This document shows, in pieces, positions 1-6,278 of a DNA stretch of 7,202 nucleotides. The stretch comes from an uncultured Clostridia bacterium (lineage in GTDB: Bacteria > Bacillota > Clostridia > Oscillospirales > Oscillospiraceae). Every line of letters begins with the position of its first letter. Positions within the stretch are counted from its first letter, which is position 1. A model generated the notes under the pieces. It did no database searches, was not told where the DNA came from, and was given only the letters and a program-made list of their open reading frames with translations. Where the stretch lies: positions 1-7,202 of the forward strand of contig CALBJG010000003.1 of the NCBI GenBank assembly GCA_937892865.1, in the 5' to 3' direction. Both the position numbers and the translations under genes were made by a program.

Positions 1-968
1 TGCCCGACAGCGATCTGCTCCCCGGCGGCAAGGAAAACAACGAGCCTCTGCGCTATGTGGGCAAAAAGCCTGAATTTGATTTTGCCCCCAAGCACCACGT
101 GGATCTGTGCCAGGATCTGGGTTTGATCGACTATGAGCGGGGCGTGAAACTGGCTGGCGCCGGCAACTGGATGTACACCGGTATGGGCGCCCGGCTGGAG
201 TGGGCTTTGCTGAACTATTTCATCGACACTCACACCGCTGACGGCTATGATTTCATCCTGCCTCCCCATATGCTGGAGTATATGTGCGGCGAAACTGCCG
301 GTCAGTTCCCCAAGTTTGCGGACGAAGTTTATAAGATCGCCAATCCCACTGACGACCGCACCCACTATATGCTGCCCACCGCTGAAGCCGCTCTGTGTTC
401 CATTTACCGGGACGAGATCCTCAGCGAGGCTGATCTGCCCAAAAAACTCTTTGCTTACACCCCCTGCTTCCGCCGGGAGGCCGGTTCTCACCGGGCTGAC
501 GAGCGTGGTATGGTTCGCGGTCACCAGTTTAACAAGGTAGAGATGTTCCAGTTCTGCAAGCCCGAAGATTCTGATGCCGCTTTCGAAGAACTGGTCACCA
601 AGGCAGAAAAACTGGTGGAGGGTCTGGGCTTCCATTTCCGTACTGTGAAACTGGCCGCCGGCGACTGCTCCGCTTCTATGGCAAGAACTTACGACATTGA
701 AATTCTGATCCCCTCTATGGACGGCTACAAGGAAGTTTCCTCCGTATCCAACGCCCGGGATTACCAGGCCCGCCGTGGCAATATCCGCTTCCGCCGGGAA
801 GCCACCGGCAAGCCGGAATTCCTCCACACCCTCAACGGCTCCGGTTTGGCAACTTCCCGTATTTTCCCCGCCCTGGTGGAGCAGAATCAGCGCGCTGACG
901 GCTCTATCGTCGTTCCCGAAGTACTGCGTAAGTATTTGGGCGGCCTGGAGATCATCGAGAAAAAGTAA
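1..968 (+). CDS. serS: Seryl-tRNA synthetase, 3' part (5' end outside window)
   Basis: Class II aminoacyl-tRNA synthetase that charges tRNA(Ser) with serine in the cytoplasm. The frame is open from the window edge (first whole codon at 3), so the N-terminal coiled-coil arm and true start are missing. The GTG at 57 is internal, because the codons before it already match the family (LLPGGKENNEPLRYVG). Visible landmarks are FDFAPKHHVDL near 75-107, the serine-site TAE near 378-386, motif 2 (CFRREAGS, near 465-488), HQFNKVEMF near 531-551, and motif 3 (NGSGLATSR, 834-860) followed by PEVLRKYLGG. Motif 3 reads LATSRIFPA where Bacillus subtilis and E. coli enzymes have LAVGRT, and SSVSN replaces the usual SSCSN, so this is a divergent subtype. 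It ends at TAA 966-968, 57 bp before mscL, and may be co-transcribed with it. Identity is secure; the subtype is inferred. Confidence 0.96.
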   Translation, partial: PDSDLLPGGKENNEPLRYVGKKPEFDFAPKHHVDLCQDLGLIDYERGVKLAGAGNWMYTGMGARLEWALLNYFIDTHTADGYDFILPPHMLEYMCGETAGQFPKFADEVYKIANPTDDRTHYMLPTAEAALCSIYRDEILSEADLPKKLFAYTPCFRREAGSHRADERGMVRGHQFNKVEMFQFCKPEDSDAAFEELVTKAEKLVEGLGFHFRTVKLAAGDCSASMARTYDIEILIPSMDGYKEVSSVSNARDYQARRGNIRFRREATGKPEFLHTLNGSGLATSRIFPALVEQNQRADGSIVVPEVLRKYLGGLEIIEKK

Positions 969-972
969 GTCC

Positions 973-992
973 CGAGGGGGGCGTACCCCTCG
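973..992 (+). terminator. GC-rich hairpin between serS and mscL, weak terminator candidate
   Basis: CGAGGGG (973-979) pairs perfectly with CCCCTCG (986-992) around a six-base loop, five bases after the serS stop. No T-run follows (ATAAAAATTATG), so it is not a standard intrinsic terminator. It may only slow transcription or protect the upstream mRNA end. No convincing promoter for mscL is seen in the 57-bp gap, which favours read-through from serS. Confidence 0.3.
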
Positions 993-1025
993 ATAAAAAT
1001 TATGTAAACCAAAGGAGAGAGAACC

Positions 1026-1505
1026 ATGAAAAAACTGTGGAAAGAATTTTCCGAGTTTGCCATTAAAGGCAACGCAATGGCGCTGGCTGTTGGTACTATC
1101 ATCGGCGGCGCATTCTCCACCATCACCAAAAGCCTGACCAACGATTTGATTATGCCCCTGGTAAACATCTTCCTGGGCGGTGCTGATTTCAGCGAGTTCA
1201 AGATCGTCCTGCCCCGGATGCCCTGGGTGGAGCCCACTTATGAGACCGTGGTCAACGAAGCCGGCGAAGAAGTGGTACAGATGGTGCAGAACTACCTGAC
1301 CGTCGGTAACTTCATCTCTGCTGTGATCAACTTCTTTATTCTGGCCATCGTGGTGTTCGCCATTGTCAAGGGTATCAACGCCCTCAGCGAGATCGGCAAG
1401 AAGAAAGAAGAGGAAGCACCTGCTGAGCCCCCCGCGCCTCCCGCTCCCTCTGCAGAAGAAGTTCTCCTCACCGAGATCCGCGACTTGCTGAAAGAAAAGA
1501 ACTAA
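1026..1505 (+). CDS. mscL: Large-conductance mechanosensitive channel MscL
   Basis: Homopentameric membrane channel that opens under bilayer tension during hypo-osmotic shock and releases solutes. The 159-aa protein has the family order: N-terminal amphipathic helix (MKKLWKEFSEFAIKGN), pore-lining TM1 about 17-45 with ALAVGTIIGGAF (Gly23 matches the E. coli gate Gly22), a periplasmic loop about 50-92, TM2 about 94-118, a basic KKK at 125-127, and a C-terminal helix ending EEVLLTEIRDLLKEKN, nearly identical to the E. coli tail. It is longer than the E. coli protein (136 aa) because of a larger loop and a Pro/Ala/Glu linker at 128-143. AAAGGAG at 1011-1017, 8 bases before ATG, fixes the start. 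It lies downstream of serS and ends at a strong shared terminator. Confidence 0.97.
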   Translation: MKKLWKEFSEFAIKGNAMALAVGTIIGGAFSTITKSLTNDLIMPLVNIFLGGADFSEFKIVLPRMPWVEPTYETVVNEAGEEVVQMVQNYLTVGNFISAVINFFILAIVVFAIVKGINALSEIGKKKEEEAPAEPPAPPAPSAEEVLLTEIRDLLKEKN

Positions 1506-1514
1506 GATACATAG

Positions 1515-1550
1515 AAAAAGCCTGCTGTTTTGCAACAGCAGGCCTTTTTT
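1515..1550. terminator. Bidirectional intrinsic terminator between mscL and uppP
   Basis: A perfect 10-bp stem (GCCTGCTGTT 1520-1529 with AACAGCAGGC 1534-1543) closes a TTGC loop. It is flanked by A5 on the left and T6 on the right (1545-1550), so it can work on both strands. It lies between the mscL stop (1505) and the uppP stop (1558) and should end both convergent transcripts. Confidence 0.92.
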
Positions 1551-1557
1551 ATTATGC

Positions 1558-2400
1558 TTACAGCAGTGTTTTCACAAGGAAATAGCCAATTACAAGGATA
1601 CCCAAAACGATTCTGTAGATGCCGAATACGGAGAAACTGTGCTTCCGGACATATTCCATCAACGCCTTGATCACCAACAGGCTTACCACAAAACTGACTG
1701 CACAGCCAACCGCCAACACCGCCAGTTCCAAGCCCCCGGCAGAAACGCCGGACAGCAGGAATTTCAGGAGTTTCAAGGCGCTGGCGCCCAGCATCGTGGG
1801 GATCGCCAGGAAGAAAGAGAATTCTGCGCCGGCAGGCCGGGCAACGCCCAATGCGATAGCGCCCAAAATCGTCGCGCCGGAGCGGGATGTGCCGGGAATG
1901 AGGCTTAAACACTGGAAACAGCCGATCAGCAGCGCCGTCTTATAGTCAATGTCATAAACATCCCGGATGGCGGGAGTCTGCCGGTCGTTCCGCTTTTCTA
2001 CCCAGATAAAGGCAACGCCGTAGAGGATCAAAGTAATCGCCACGACCACATAGTTGTAAAGATGTTCGTCCATCCAATCATCCAGCAGCAAGCCCAGCAC
2101 TGCCGAGGGCAGTACTGCCACGATCACTTTCACCCACAGAAGCCAGGTATTTTTCTTTTGGGCTGCGTCCTTTTTGGGGGAAAGAGGATTGAGTTTATGG
2201 AAAAACAGCAGCAAAACCGCGGCGATGGCGCCTAACTGGATCACCACCTGGAACATTTCGTAAAATTCCGGGCTGACTTTCAGTTTTAAAAATTCGTCCA
2301 GCAAGATCATATGCCCCGTGGAAGATACGGGCAGCCATTCGGTAACGCCCTCCACGATGCCGAAAAGGATCGCTTTTAAAATTTCAATAAATACTTCCAT
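1558..2400 (-). CDS. uppP: Undecaprenyl-diphosphatase UppP/BacA
   Basis: Integral membrane phosphatase that converts undecaprenyl diphosphate to the monophosphate, recycling the lipid carrier for peptidoglycan and other wall polymers; extra dosage gives bacitracin resistance in many bacteria. The 280-aa protein is full length and very hydrophobic. Both active-site signatures are intact: EGVTEWLPVSSTGH at 17-30 (Glu17, Glu21, His30) and PGTSRSG at 169-175 (Arg173), followed by GAEFSFFLAIPTMLGA at 191-206. The ATG (complement of 2398-2400) follows a strong AGGAGGTT ribosome site (complement of 2406-2413). A minus-strand promoter is predicted at 2604-2632, giving a leader of about 197 nt that consists almost wholly of a MITE-like element. 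The gene is convergent with mscL and divergent from the response-regulator operon, with which it may share regulatory DNA. Confidence 0.97.
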   Translation of the reverse strand: MEVFIEILKAILFGIVEGVTEWLPVSSTGHMILLDEFLKLKVSPEFYEMFQVVIQLGAIAAVLLLFFHKLNPLSPKKDAAQKKNTWLLWVKVIVAVLPSAVLGLLLDDWMDEHLYNYVVVAITLILYGVAFIWVEKRNDRQTPAIRDVYDIDYKTALLIGCFQCLSLIPGTSRSGATILGAIALGVARPAGAEFSFFLAIPTMLGASALKLLKFLLSGVSAGGLELAVLAVGCAVSFVVSLLVIKALMEYVRKHSFSVFGIYRIVLGILVIGYFLVKTLL

Positions 2401-2412
2401 TATGTAACCTCC

Positions 2413-2594
2413 TAAATTCTTGTTTATCGCTCAGGCGAAAACAAGAATAGTGCACAGTTCACAGTGCATAGTGCATAGTAAATGTGTGGCCTGCAGCCAC
2501 TATTTAAATCATTTTGCGAAGCAAAATACCTTAATTGTGCATTGTGCATTATGCATTGTGCCTTTCGAGCAACTGCTCGACAAATTTGAATTTA
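2413..2594. repeat. MITE-like element 1 with 17-bp imperfect terminal inverted repeats
   Basis: The ends are TAAATTCTTGTTTATCG (2413-2429) and the complement of TAAATTCAAATTTGTCG (2578-2594), matching at 13 of 17 positions. The inside is a series of small palindromes: 2416-2448 (10-bp stem, bulged A, 4-bp stem, TCAG loop), GTGGC/GCCAC 2486-2500, ATTTTGC/GCAAAAT 2511-2527 with a GAA loop, and TCGAGC/GCTCGA 2565-2580. Two heptad arrays lie between them, four GTGCAYA-like units at 2450-2477 and four TRTGCAT-like units at 2536-2563, near-inverted to each other. The same terminal sequence bounds element 2 at 6464-6633. No transposase is encoded, so it would be non-autonomous. TA at both outer ends might be a target duplication, but this is only a guess. 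Short open frames across it are repeat-derived. Confidence 0.7.
2416..2448 (-). promoter_or_regulatory. Leader hairpin directly upstream of the uppP ribosome site
   Basis: ATTCTTGTTT (2416-2425) pairs with AAACAAGAAT (2439-2448), and TCGC (2427-2430) pairs with GCGA (2435-2438) around TCAG, leaving only A2426 unpaired. In the uppP mRNA the stem ends three bases before the AGGAGGTT ribosome site. It could affect translation or mRNA stability. It is also the left end of MITE-like element 1, so its regulatory role is inference. Confidence 0.55.
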
Positions 2595-2603
2595 TTTTCT
2601 ATC

Positions 2604-2632
2604 ATCATACCCCAAAGAACGGAGATTTGCAA
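2604..2632 (-). promoter_or_regulatory. Sigma-A-type promoter for uppP
   Basis: On the minus strand, TTGCAA (2627-2632) and TATGAT (2604-2609) are separated by exactly 17 bases. Each differs from TTGACA or TATAAT at one or two positions. A start near 2597 is expected, only a few bases outside the right end of element 1, so the element lies between promoter and gene. Confidence 0.6.
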
Positions 2633-2647
2633 GAATAATCTGTCTTG

Positions 2648-2691
2648 TTCACATTTTTGGGTGAATCCATTAACAATTTATTCACCCAAAA
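2648..2691. promoter_or_regulatory. Candidate operator: 12-bp perfect inverted repeat and 11-bp-phased TTMAC repeats
   Basis: TTTTGGGTGAAT (2655-2666) and ATTCACCCAAAA (2680-2691) form a perfect 12-bp inverted repeat with a 13-base spacer. Read as direct repeats, TTCACA (2648), TTAACA (2670) and TTCACC (2681) start 22 and 11 bp apart. That is the phasing used by PhoB/PhoP-type OmpR-family regulators, whose Bacillus PhoP site is TTAACA-like. The site lies between the divergent promoters and overlaps the weak -35 of the response-regulator operon, so autoregulation and shared control of uppP are plausible. Which protein binds is inference. Confidence 0.5.
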
Positions 2692-2711
2692 CCGCATTTA
2701 TCGGTTATAAT
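2681..2711 (+). promoter_or_regulatory. Promoter of the response-regulator/kinase operon
   Basis: A perfect TATAAT -10 lies at 2706-2711. The best -35 match is TTCACC (2681-2686) at a long 19-base spacing, and it lies inside the candidate operator, as expected for an activator-dependent promoter. AACCG/CGGTT (2690-2694, 2702-2706) forms a small palindrome between the two boxes. A start near 2718 would give a leader of about 34 nt. Confidence 0.6.
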
Positions 2712-2751
2712 AAATAAAAAAACAAACTTTACAAAAATGGGGGAATTTTCT

Positions 2752-3441
2752 ATGGCAGGATCTGTTTTGATCGTGGAAGACGACAAACGCATCGCAGAAC
2801 TTCTGGAATTATATTTAAAAAAGGAAGGCTTCACCGTTCAGTTGGCATTTGACGGCGGTCAGGGTCTTACTTTGTTCCGGTCCATGAAGCCGGATCTGGT
2901 GATCTTGGATGTGATGATGCCGGTGATGGACGGCTGGTCTGTGTGCAAGGCGATCCGGGAGGAAAGCGCCGTTCCGGTGATCATGCTCACCGCTAAAAGT
3001 GAAACGGAAGACAAGATCAACGGACTGAAGATGGGCGCAGACGATTATGTCACCAAGCCTTTTGAAATGCAAGAGGTTTTGGCGCGTATCGAGGCCGTTT
3101 TGCGCCGTACTTTCCCCAGCCACTCTCCCTCTGCCCGCAGGTTGGTCTTTGACAAACTGGTCATCGATATGGACGCATTCGAACTGACGGTAGACGGCAA
3201 AAAGGTAGACACGCCGCCGAAAGAAATGGAACTGCTTTTCTATCTTGCCTCTTCTCCCAACCGGGTCTATACCCGGAATCAACTGCTGGATGAGGTTTGG
3301 GGCTTTGACTATTTCGGCGATTCCCGCACCGTGGATGTCCATGTGAAACGCCTCCGGGAAAAACTGGAAGGCGTCTCCGACCGCTGGTGCGTTAAGACCG
3401 TCTGGGGCGTTGGCTATAAATTTGAGGTCAATAATCAATGA
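2752..3441 (+). CDS. OmpR/PhoB-family response regulator
   Basis: Cytoplasmic DNA-binding regulator of a two-component system, activated by phosphoryl transfer from the kinase encoded next. Counting from ATG 2752 (229 aa), the receiver domain (about 3-117) has acidic Asp10/Asp11, phospho-acceptor Asp53 in VILDVMMPVMDGW, Thr80 and Lys102 (VTKPF). The winged-helix domain (about 128-226) has PPKEMELLFYLASSP, the recognition-helix segment SRTVDVHVKRLREKL, and VWGVGYKF. ATG 2752 is preferred over the in-frame ATG at 2737: GGGGGA (2739-2744) lies seven bases before 2752, 2737 has no ribosome site, and the shorter form begins as the family usually does (MAGSVLIVEDD). The stop overlaps the kinase start by 4 nt (ATGA). 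The family is certain; target genes are unknown, but its own promoter and uppP are candidates. Confidence 0.95.
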   Translation: MAGSVLIVEDDKRIAELLELYLKKEGFTVQLAFDGGQGLTLFRSMKPDLVILDVMMPVMDGWSVCKAIREESAVPVIMLTAKSETEDKINGLKMGADDYVTKPFEMQEVLARIEAVLRRTFPSHSPSARRLVFDKLVIDMDAFELTVDGKKVDTPPKEMELLFYLASSPNRVYTRNQLLDEVWGFDYFGDSRTVDVHVKRLREKLEGVSDRWCVKTVWGVGYKFEVNNQ

Positions 3442-4865
3442 AAACCACATTTGTCCGGAATTTGGTCACCTACGCCGTGATCCTTTTGGCGGCGCTGCTG
3501 ATCGTGGGCATCGCTTTTCAGTTTTTTGCCCGCTCTTATCTGGAAGGCCGGGTGATCGAAAACTTAAAAGACGACTGTTCCACTATATGCCAGGTGGCAG
3601 AGGCCTATGCGAGAAGCGGCGACCTGCGGGATAAAGATTTTTTGATCAATTTCTCCGTTGCCGCCCAGGTCTCCAACGCCGATGCTGTGATCTGCGACCA
3701 TACCGGCACTGTGCTGGTCTGTTCGGATGCGCCCCTTGGGTGTGAACATCAGGGTTTGGGCATCACCGGCAAGGACTATATCCTGCAGGTGCAGCAGGAG
3801 GATTTTGTGATTTCTTCCGGTATGCTGGAGGGGCTTTATGAAGACCCCCGGTTTGTGGTGTCCTCCGCTGTTTTGGGCGAAAAGGGACAGTTTTTGGGAC
3901 TTGTTATGCTTTCCCAGCCCATTGCCGGCACCAACGCAGTGCTGCACAGTATGTCCCGGATCTACCTGATGATCTCGCTTTTGACGGTTTTTGCCGCTAT
4001 GGTGCTGATGACCGTTTATGCCCGAAAAACCGCCAATCCTCTGCGGTCTATGGCGAAAACCGCCACCGCATTCGGTCACGGCGATCTGAAAGCCCGGGCA
4101 TCCGTCCCGGAAGGTTCTCCCGAAGAACTGCAGGAACTGGCGCTTGCCTTTAACAATATGGCCGCCTCTTTGGAAAAAAGCGAGTATCAGCGGAAAGAGT
4201 TTATCGCCAATGTTTCCCACGAATTAAAAACCCCGATGACCACCATCGGCGGCTATCTGGACGGTATGCTGGACGGCACCATCCCCCAGGAAAAGCACCC
4301 TTATTATATGGGTATCGTTTCCGCGGAAACCAAACGGCTCAGCCGGTTGGTGCGCAGTATGCTGGAGATCTCCCGGCTTCAGGACCGGGGTGTTCCGGAA
4401 GAACAGAAAGCGCCCTTTGATCTGGTAGAGTGTATCGGTCAGACCCTGATCACCTTTGAACAGCCCATTACCCAAAAGAACGCCGATGTGCAGGTGTTTT
4501 TGCCGGATCATCCGGTGTTTGCCCTTGCCAACCGGGATCAGATCGTGCAGGTGCTTTATAACCTTTTGGACAATGCGGTAAAATTCTGTCCCGACGGCGG
4601 GCAGTTGGGGATCCGGCTGGGTATGGACAGCGCAAAAGCCTATGTGACCGTTTTCAACGACGGCGAGACCATCCCCCCGGAAGAACTGCCCCTATTATTT
4701 GACCGCTTCCACAAGTTGGATAAAAGCCGTTCGGAAAACCGGGACGGCTGGGGTCTGGGCCTTTATATCGTAAAGACCATCATCTGCGGTCACGGGGAGA
4801 ACATTTCCGTTTCCAGCCAAAATGGCCGCACAGAATTCGCTTTTACACTTCCCTTGGTAAATTGA
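3438..4865 (+). CDS. Membrane sensor histidine kinase (HAMP, HisKA, HATPase)
   Basis: Inner-membrane kinase, partner of the regulator encoded just upstream (ATGA overlap; GAGGT at 3424-3428 serves as ribosome site). Order in 475 aa: TM1 about 9-30; extracytoplasmic domain about 32-174; TM2 about 175-195; HAMP about 196-248; HisKA with phospho-acceptor His261 (FIANVSHELKTPMTTIGGY); HATPase with N box NLLDNA (Asn379), G1-like FNDGETIP (Asp408), F box LFDRF (421-424) and G2 GWGLGLYIVK. The G1 form NDGxxIP is a common variant. The sensor region resembles a single Cache/PAS-like fold (VICDHTGTVLVCSD, then a late GQFLGLVMLSQPI), though this is judged by pattern only. It carries five cysteines (47, 51, 86, 95, 102), unusual for an exported domain. 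The ligand is unknown; neighbours suggest an envelope or lipid cue. Confidence 0.95.
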   Translation: MKTTFVRNLVTYAVILLAALLIVGIAFQFFARSYLEGRVIENLKDDCSTICQVAEAYARSGDLRDKDFLINFSVAAQVSNADAVICDHTGTVLVCSDAPLGCEHQGLGITGKDYILQVQQEDFVISSGMLEGLYEDPRFVVSSAVLGEKGQFLGLVMLSQPIAGTNAVLHSMSRIYLMISLLTVFAAMVLMTVYARKTANPLRSMAKTATAFGHGDLKARASVPEGSPEELQELALAFNNMAASLEKSEYQRKEFIANVSHELKTPMTTIGGYLDGMLDGTIPQEKHPYYMGIVSAETKRLSRLVRSMLEISRLQDRGVPEEQKAPFDLVECIGQTLITFEQPITQKNADVQVFLPDHPVFALANRDQIVQVLYNLLDNAVKFCPDGGQLGIRLGMDSAKAYVTVFNDGETIPPEELPLLFDRFHKLDKSRSENRDGWGLGLYIVKTIICGHGENISVSSQNGRTEFAFTLPLVN

Positions 4866-4874
4866 GGTTTTTTT

Positions 4875-5429
4875 ATGACGCAATATGATGATTTTGACAC
4901 CCGGCACTATGAGACCGGTCGCACCCAGCCGCCCAAAAGCCGCGGCGGTTTGATCGCCGTTGTGCTGATCGCCGTAATCTTTTTAGGCGGTTTGTTCCGG
5001 GCGATGGATTCTCTGAACATATCCCCCTTTTACACCAAAGATTCTGACCAGGCCGGGGAAAACTGCCTGCAGTTTTCTAAAGTATCCCAGGAAGAGACCA
5101 CGGTATGGGAAGAAGCAGATCAAACTTTTGTCCCCGGCAGAGCCGGTACCGGTTTCTCCGGCGAAACCTTGTCCGATCTGGATCAGCAGATCTACAACCT
5201 CCCCAGAGGCATCTATATCACCCGGATCGAACCCAGTTCCGACGCGGAAAAGAAAGGCTTTGTCCGGGGCGATATTCTCCTGCGTCTGGCTGACCGGACC
5301 ATTACCGACCAGGCATCCCTGGATGCGGTTTTGGCTGATCACGCCCCCGGCGACACAGTAAAAGCCGTGGTTTTCCGGAACGGCACGCAGCACATTTTCT
5401 ATCTGATCTTAAGCGAGGAAACGAACTGA
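4875..5429 (+). CDS. Membrane-anchored stand-alone PDZ-domain protein
   Basis: A 184-aa protein with a charged cytoplasmic N-terminus (about 1-24), one membrane segment (about 25-41, GLIAVVLIAVIFLGGLF), a variable linker (about 42-95), and one HtrA-type PDZ domain (about 97-181). PDZ marks are the peptide-binding loop NLPRGIYITRIEPSSDAEKKG, GDILLRLADRTI, and the closing PGDTVKAVVFRNG. The predicted topology puts the PDZ domain outside the cytoplasm. There is no trypsin-like domain and no His-Asp-Ser triad, so it cannot act as an HtrA/DegS protease. It may bind exposed C-termini or modulate the kinase. It starts nine bases after the kinase stop; TGAGGT at 4863-4868 overlaps that stop and supplies the ribosome site. 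Its own stop overlaps the thioesterase ATG by one base. The domain is recognised; the specific role is unknown. Confidence 0.85.
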   Translation: MTQYDDFDTRHYETGRTQPPKSRGGLIAVVLIAVIFLGGLFRAMDSLNISPFYTKDSDQAGENCLQFSKVSQEETTVWEEADQTFVPGRAGTGFSGETLSDLDQQIYNLPRGIYITRIEPSSDAEKKGFVRGDILLRLADRTITDQASLDAVLADHAPGDTVKAVVFRNGTQHIFYLILSEETN

Positions 5430-6169
5430 TGGAACCCATTTACAAACAAACATACGCCATCGCCCCCATTCACGCGGATTGTTTCGGCAGAACCAAGGTT
5501 TCCTCTCTGCTCCATTTTGCCCAGGAAGCCGCCGGAGAACACTGTTATCAGTTATCTGTGGATTGGGACACCCTTTCCAGGCAGAATTTATTCTGGGCGG
5601 TGATCCGCACAAAAATGCAGATCCTGCGGCAACCCTCTGTGGGGGAAAAGATCCTTGTGGAAACCTGGCCAATGCCCACCACCCGGTCCGCTTTCCCCCG
5701 TTCCACTGTGGGCTATGATGAAAAAGGCAACGAAGTGTTTCGCAGTATCAGCCTTTGGGTGCTGATGGATACCCAGACCCGGTCTATGATCCTGCCGGGA
5801 AAAAGCGGTATTGACCTTGCCGGCACCCTCCGAGGTACGGAATTGGCATCCCCGGGCAGTCTGCACCCGCTGGAAGCGGAAAACCACCTTTTGCGAAAGG
5901 TCTGTTTCACCGATCTGGACCGAAACGGCCATATGAACAACACCCGGTATATGGATTGGGTGGACGATCTGCTCCCGGCCCAATTCCACGCCGCCCACAG
6001 CCCCCGGGAACTGACCCTTTGCTACCTTTCTGAAGCCCGGGAAGGCGACGAATTAGACCTGCATTGGTTGCTGGATGGCGATCATTGCCTCCACATCGAT
6101 GCCCGCCAACAAGAGACAAATGTCCCCGGAAAACAGACGCGGATTTTTTCCGCCCAAGTCATTTTTTGA
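5429..6169 (+). CDS. Acyl-ACP thioesterase (FatA/FatB-like, tandem hotdog)
   Basis: Soluble enzyme expected to hydrolyse acyl-acyl carrier protein to free fatty acid plus ACP. At 246 aa it fits bacterial members of the plant FatA/FatB family. The N-terminal hotdog domain (about 1-135) has DCFGRTKVSSLLHFAQEAAG, LFWAVIRTKMQI and ETWPMPTTRSAFPR. The C-terminal hotdog domain (about 150-246) has the catalytic motif DLDRNGHMNNTRYMDWV, where Asp164, Asn166 and His168 match the plant Asp-Asn-His set, and Glu202 in YLSEAREGDEL fits the fourth active-site position. GAGGAA at 5415-5420 precedes ATG 5429, which shares its A with the PDZ gene's TGA. Last gene of the operon, 64 bases before a stem-loop. 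Chain-length preference cannot be read from sequence. Placement in a two-component operon suggests a membrane-lipid response. Confidence 0.9.
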   Translation: MEPIYKQTYAIAPIHADCFGRTKVSSLLHFAQEAAGEHCYQLSVDWDTLSRQNLFWAVIRTKMQILRQPSVGEKILVETWPMPTTRSAFPRSTVGYDEKGNEVFRSISLWVLMDTQTRSMILPGKSGIDLAGTLRGTELASPGSLHPLEAENHLLRKVCFTDLDRNGHMNNTRYMDWVDDLLPAQFHAAHSPRELTLCYLSEAREGDELDLHWLLDGDHCLHIDARQQETNVPGKQTRIFSAQVIF

Positions 6170-6232
6170 CGGTGTTCTGTAAACCAAATCCCCATTTGTA
6201 AAAATCCGTCGTTAACGGGCGAATTTTGTTAA

Positions 6233-6277
6233 CACCCCCTGCTTATCCTTGATTTGCAGGGGGTGAAACCGTTTTTT
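6233..6277 (+). terminator. Stem-loop with T-run, probable operon terminator
   Basis: CACCCCCTGC (6233-6242) pairs perfectly with GCAGGGGGTG (6256-6265) over a 13-base loop. Six Ts follow at 6272-6277 after AAACCG. The six-base gap before the T-run is longer than usual, so efficiency is uncertain. It is the first strong stem after the thioesterase stop. Confidence 0.55.
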
Positions 6278-6278
6278 C

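Noticed and set aside
57..59. GTG as start of serS
   Set aside because: The frame continues upstream with family-matching residues, so this is an internal valine.
2450..2563. CRISPR-like array
   Set aside because: The 7-bp units have no spacers, and no cas gene is present.
2420..2717. Two short plus-strand open frames in the uppP/regulator gap
   Set aside because: They run through MITE-like element 1 and the operator region, have no ribosome site, and their peptides only reflect the heptad repeats.
2737..2739. Upstream ATG as start of the response regulator
   Set aside because: No ribosome site precedes it, whereas GGGGGA sits correctly before ATG 2752, which gives the usual family N-terminus.
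2815..3450. Long minus-strand open frame opposite the response regulator
   Set aside because: Shadow of the regulator's codon bias; no family motif and no ribosome site, while the plus strand encodes an intact regulator.
3564..4220. Long minus-strand open frame opposite the kinase
   Set aside because: No recognisable domain, and it overlaps the kinase sensor and HAMP regions.
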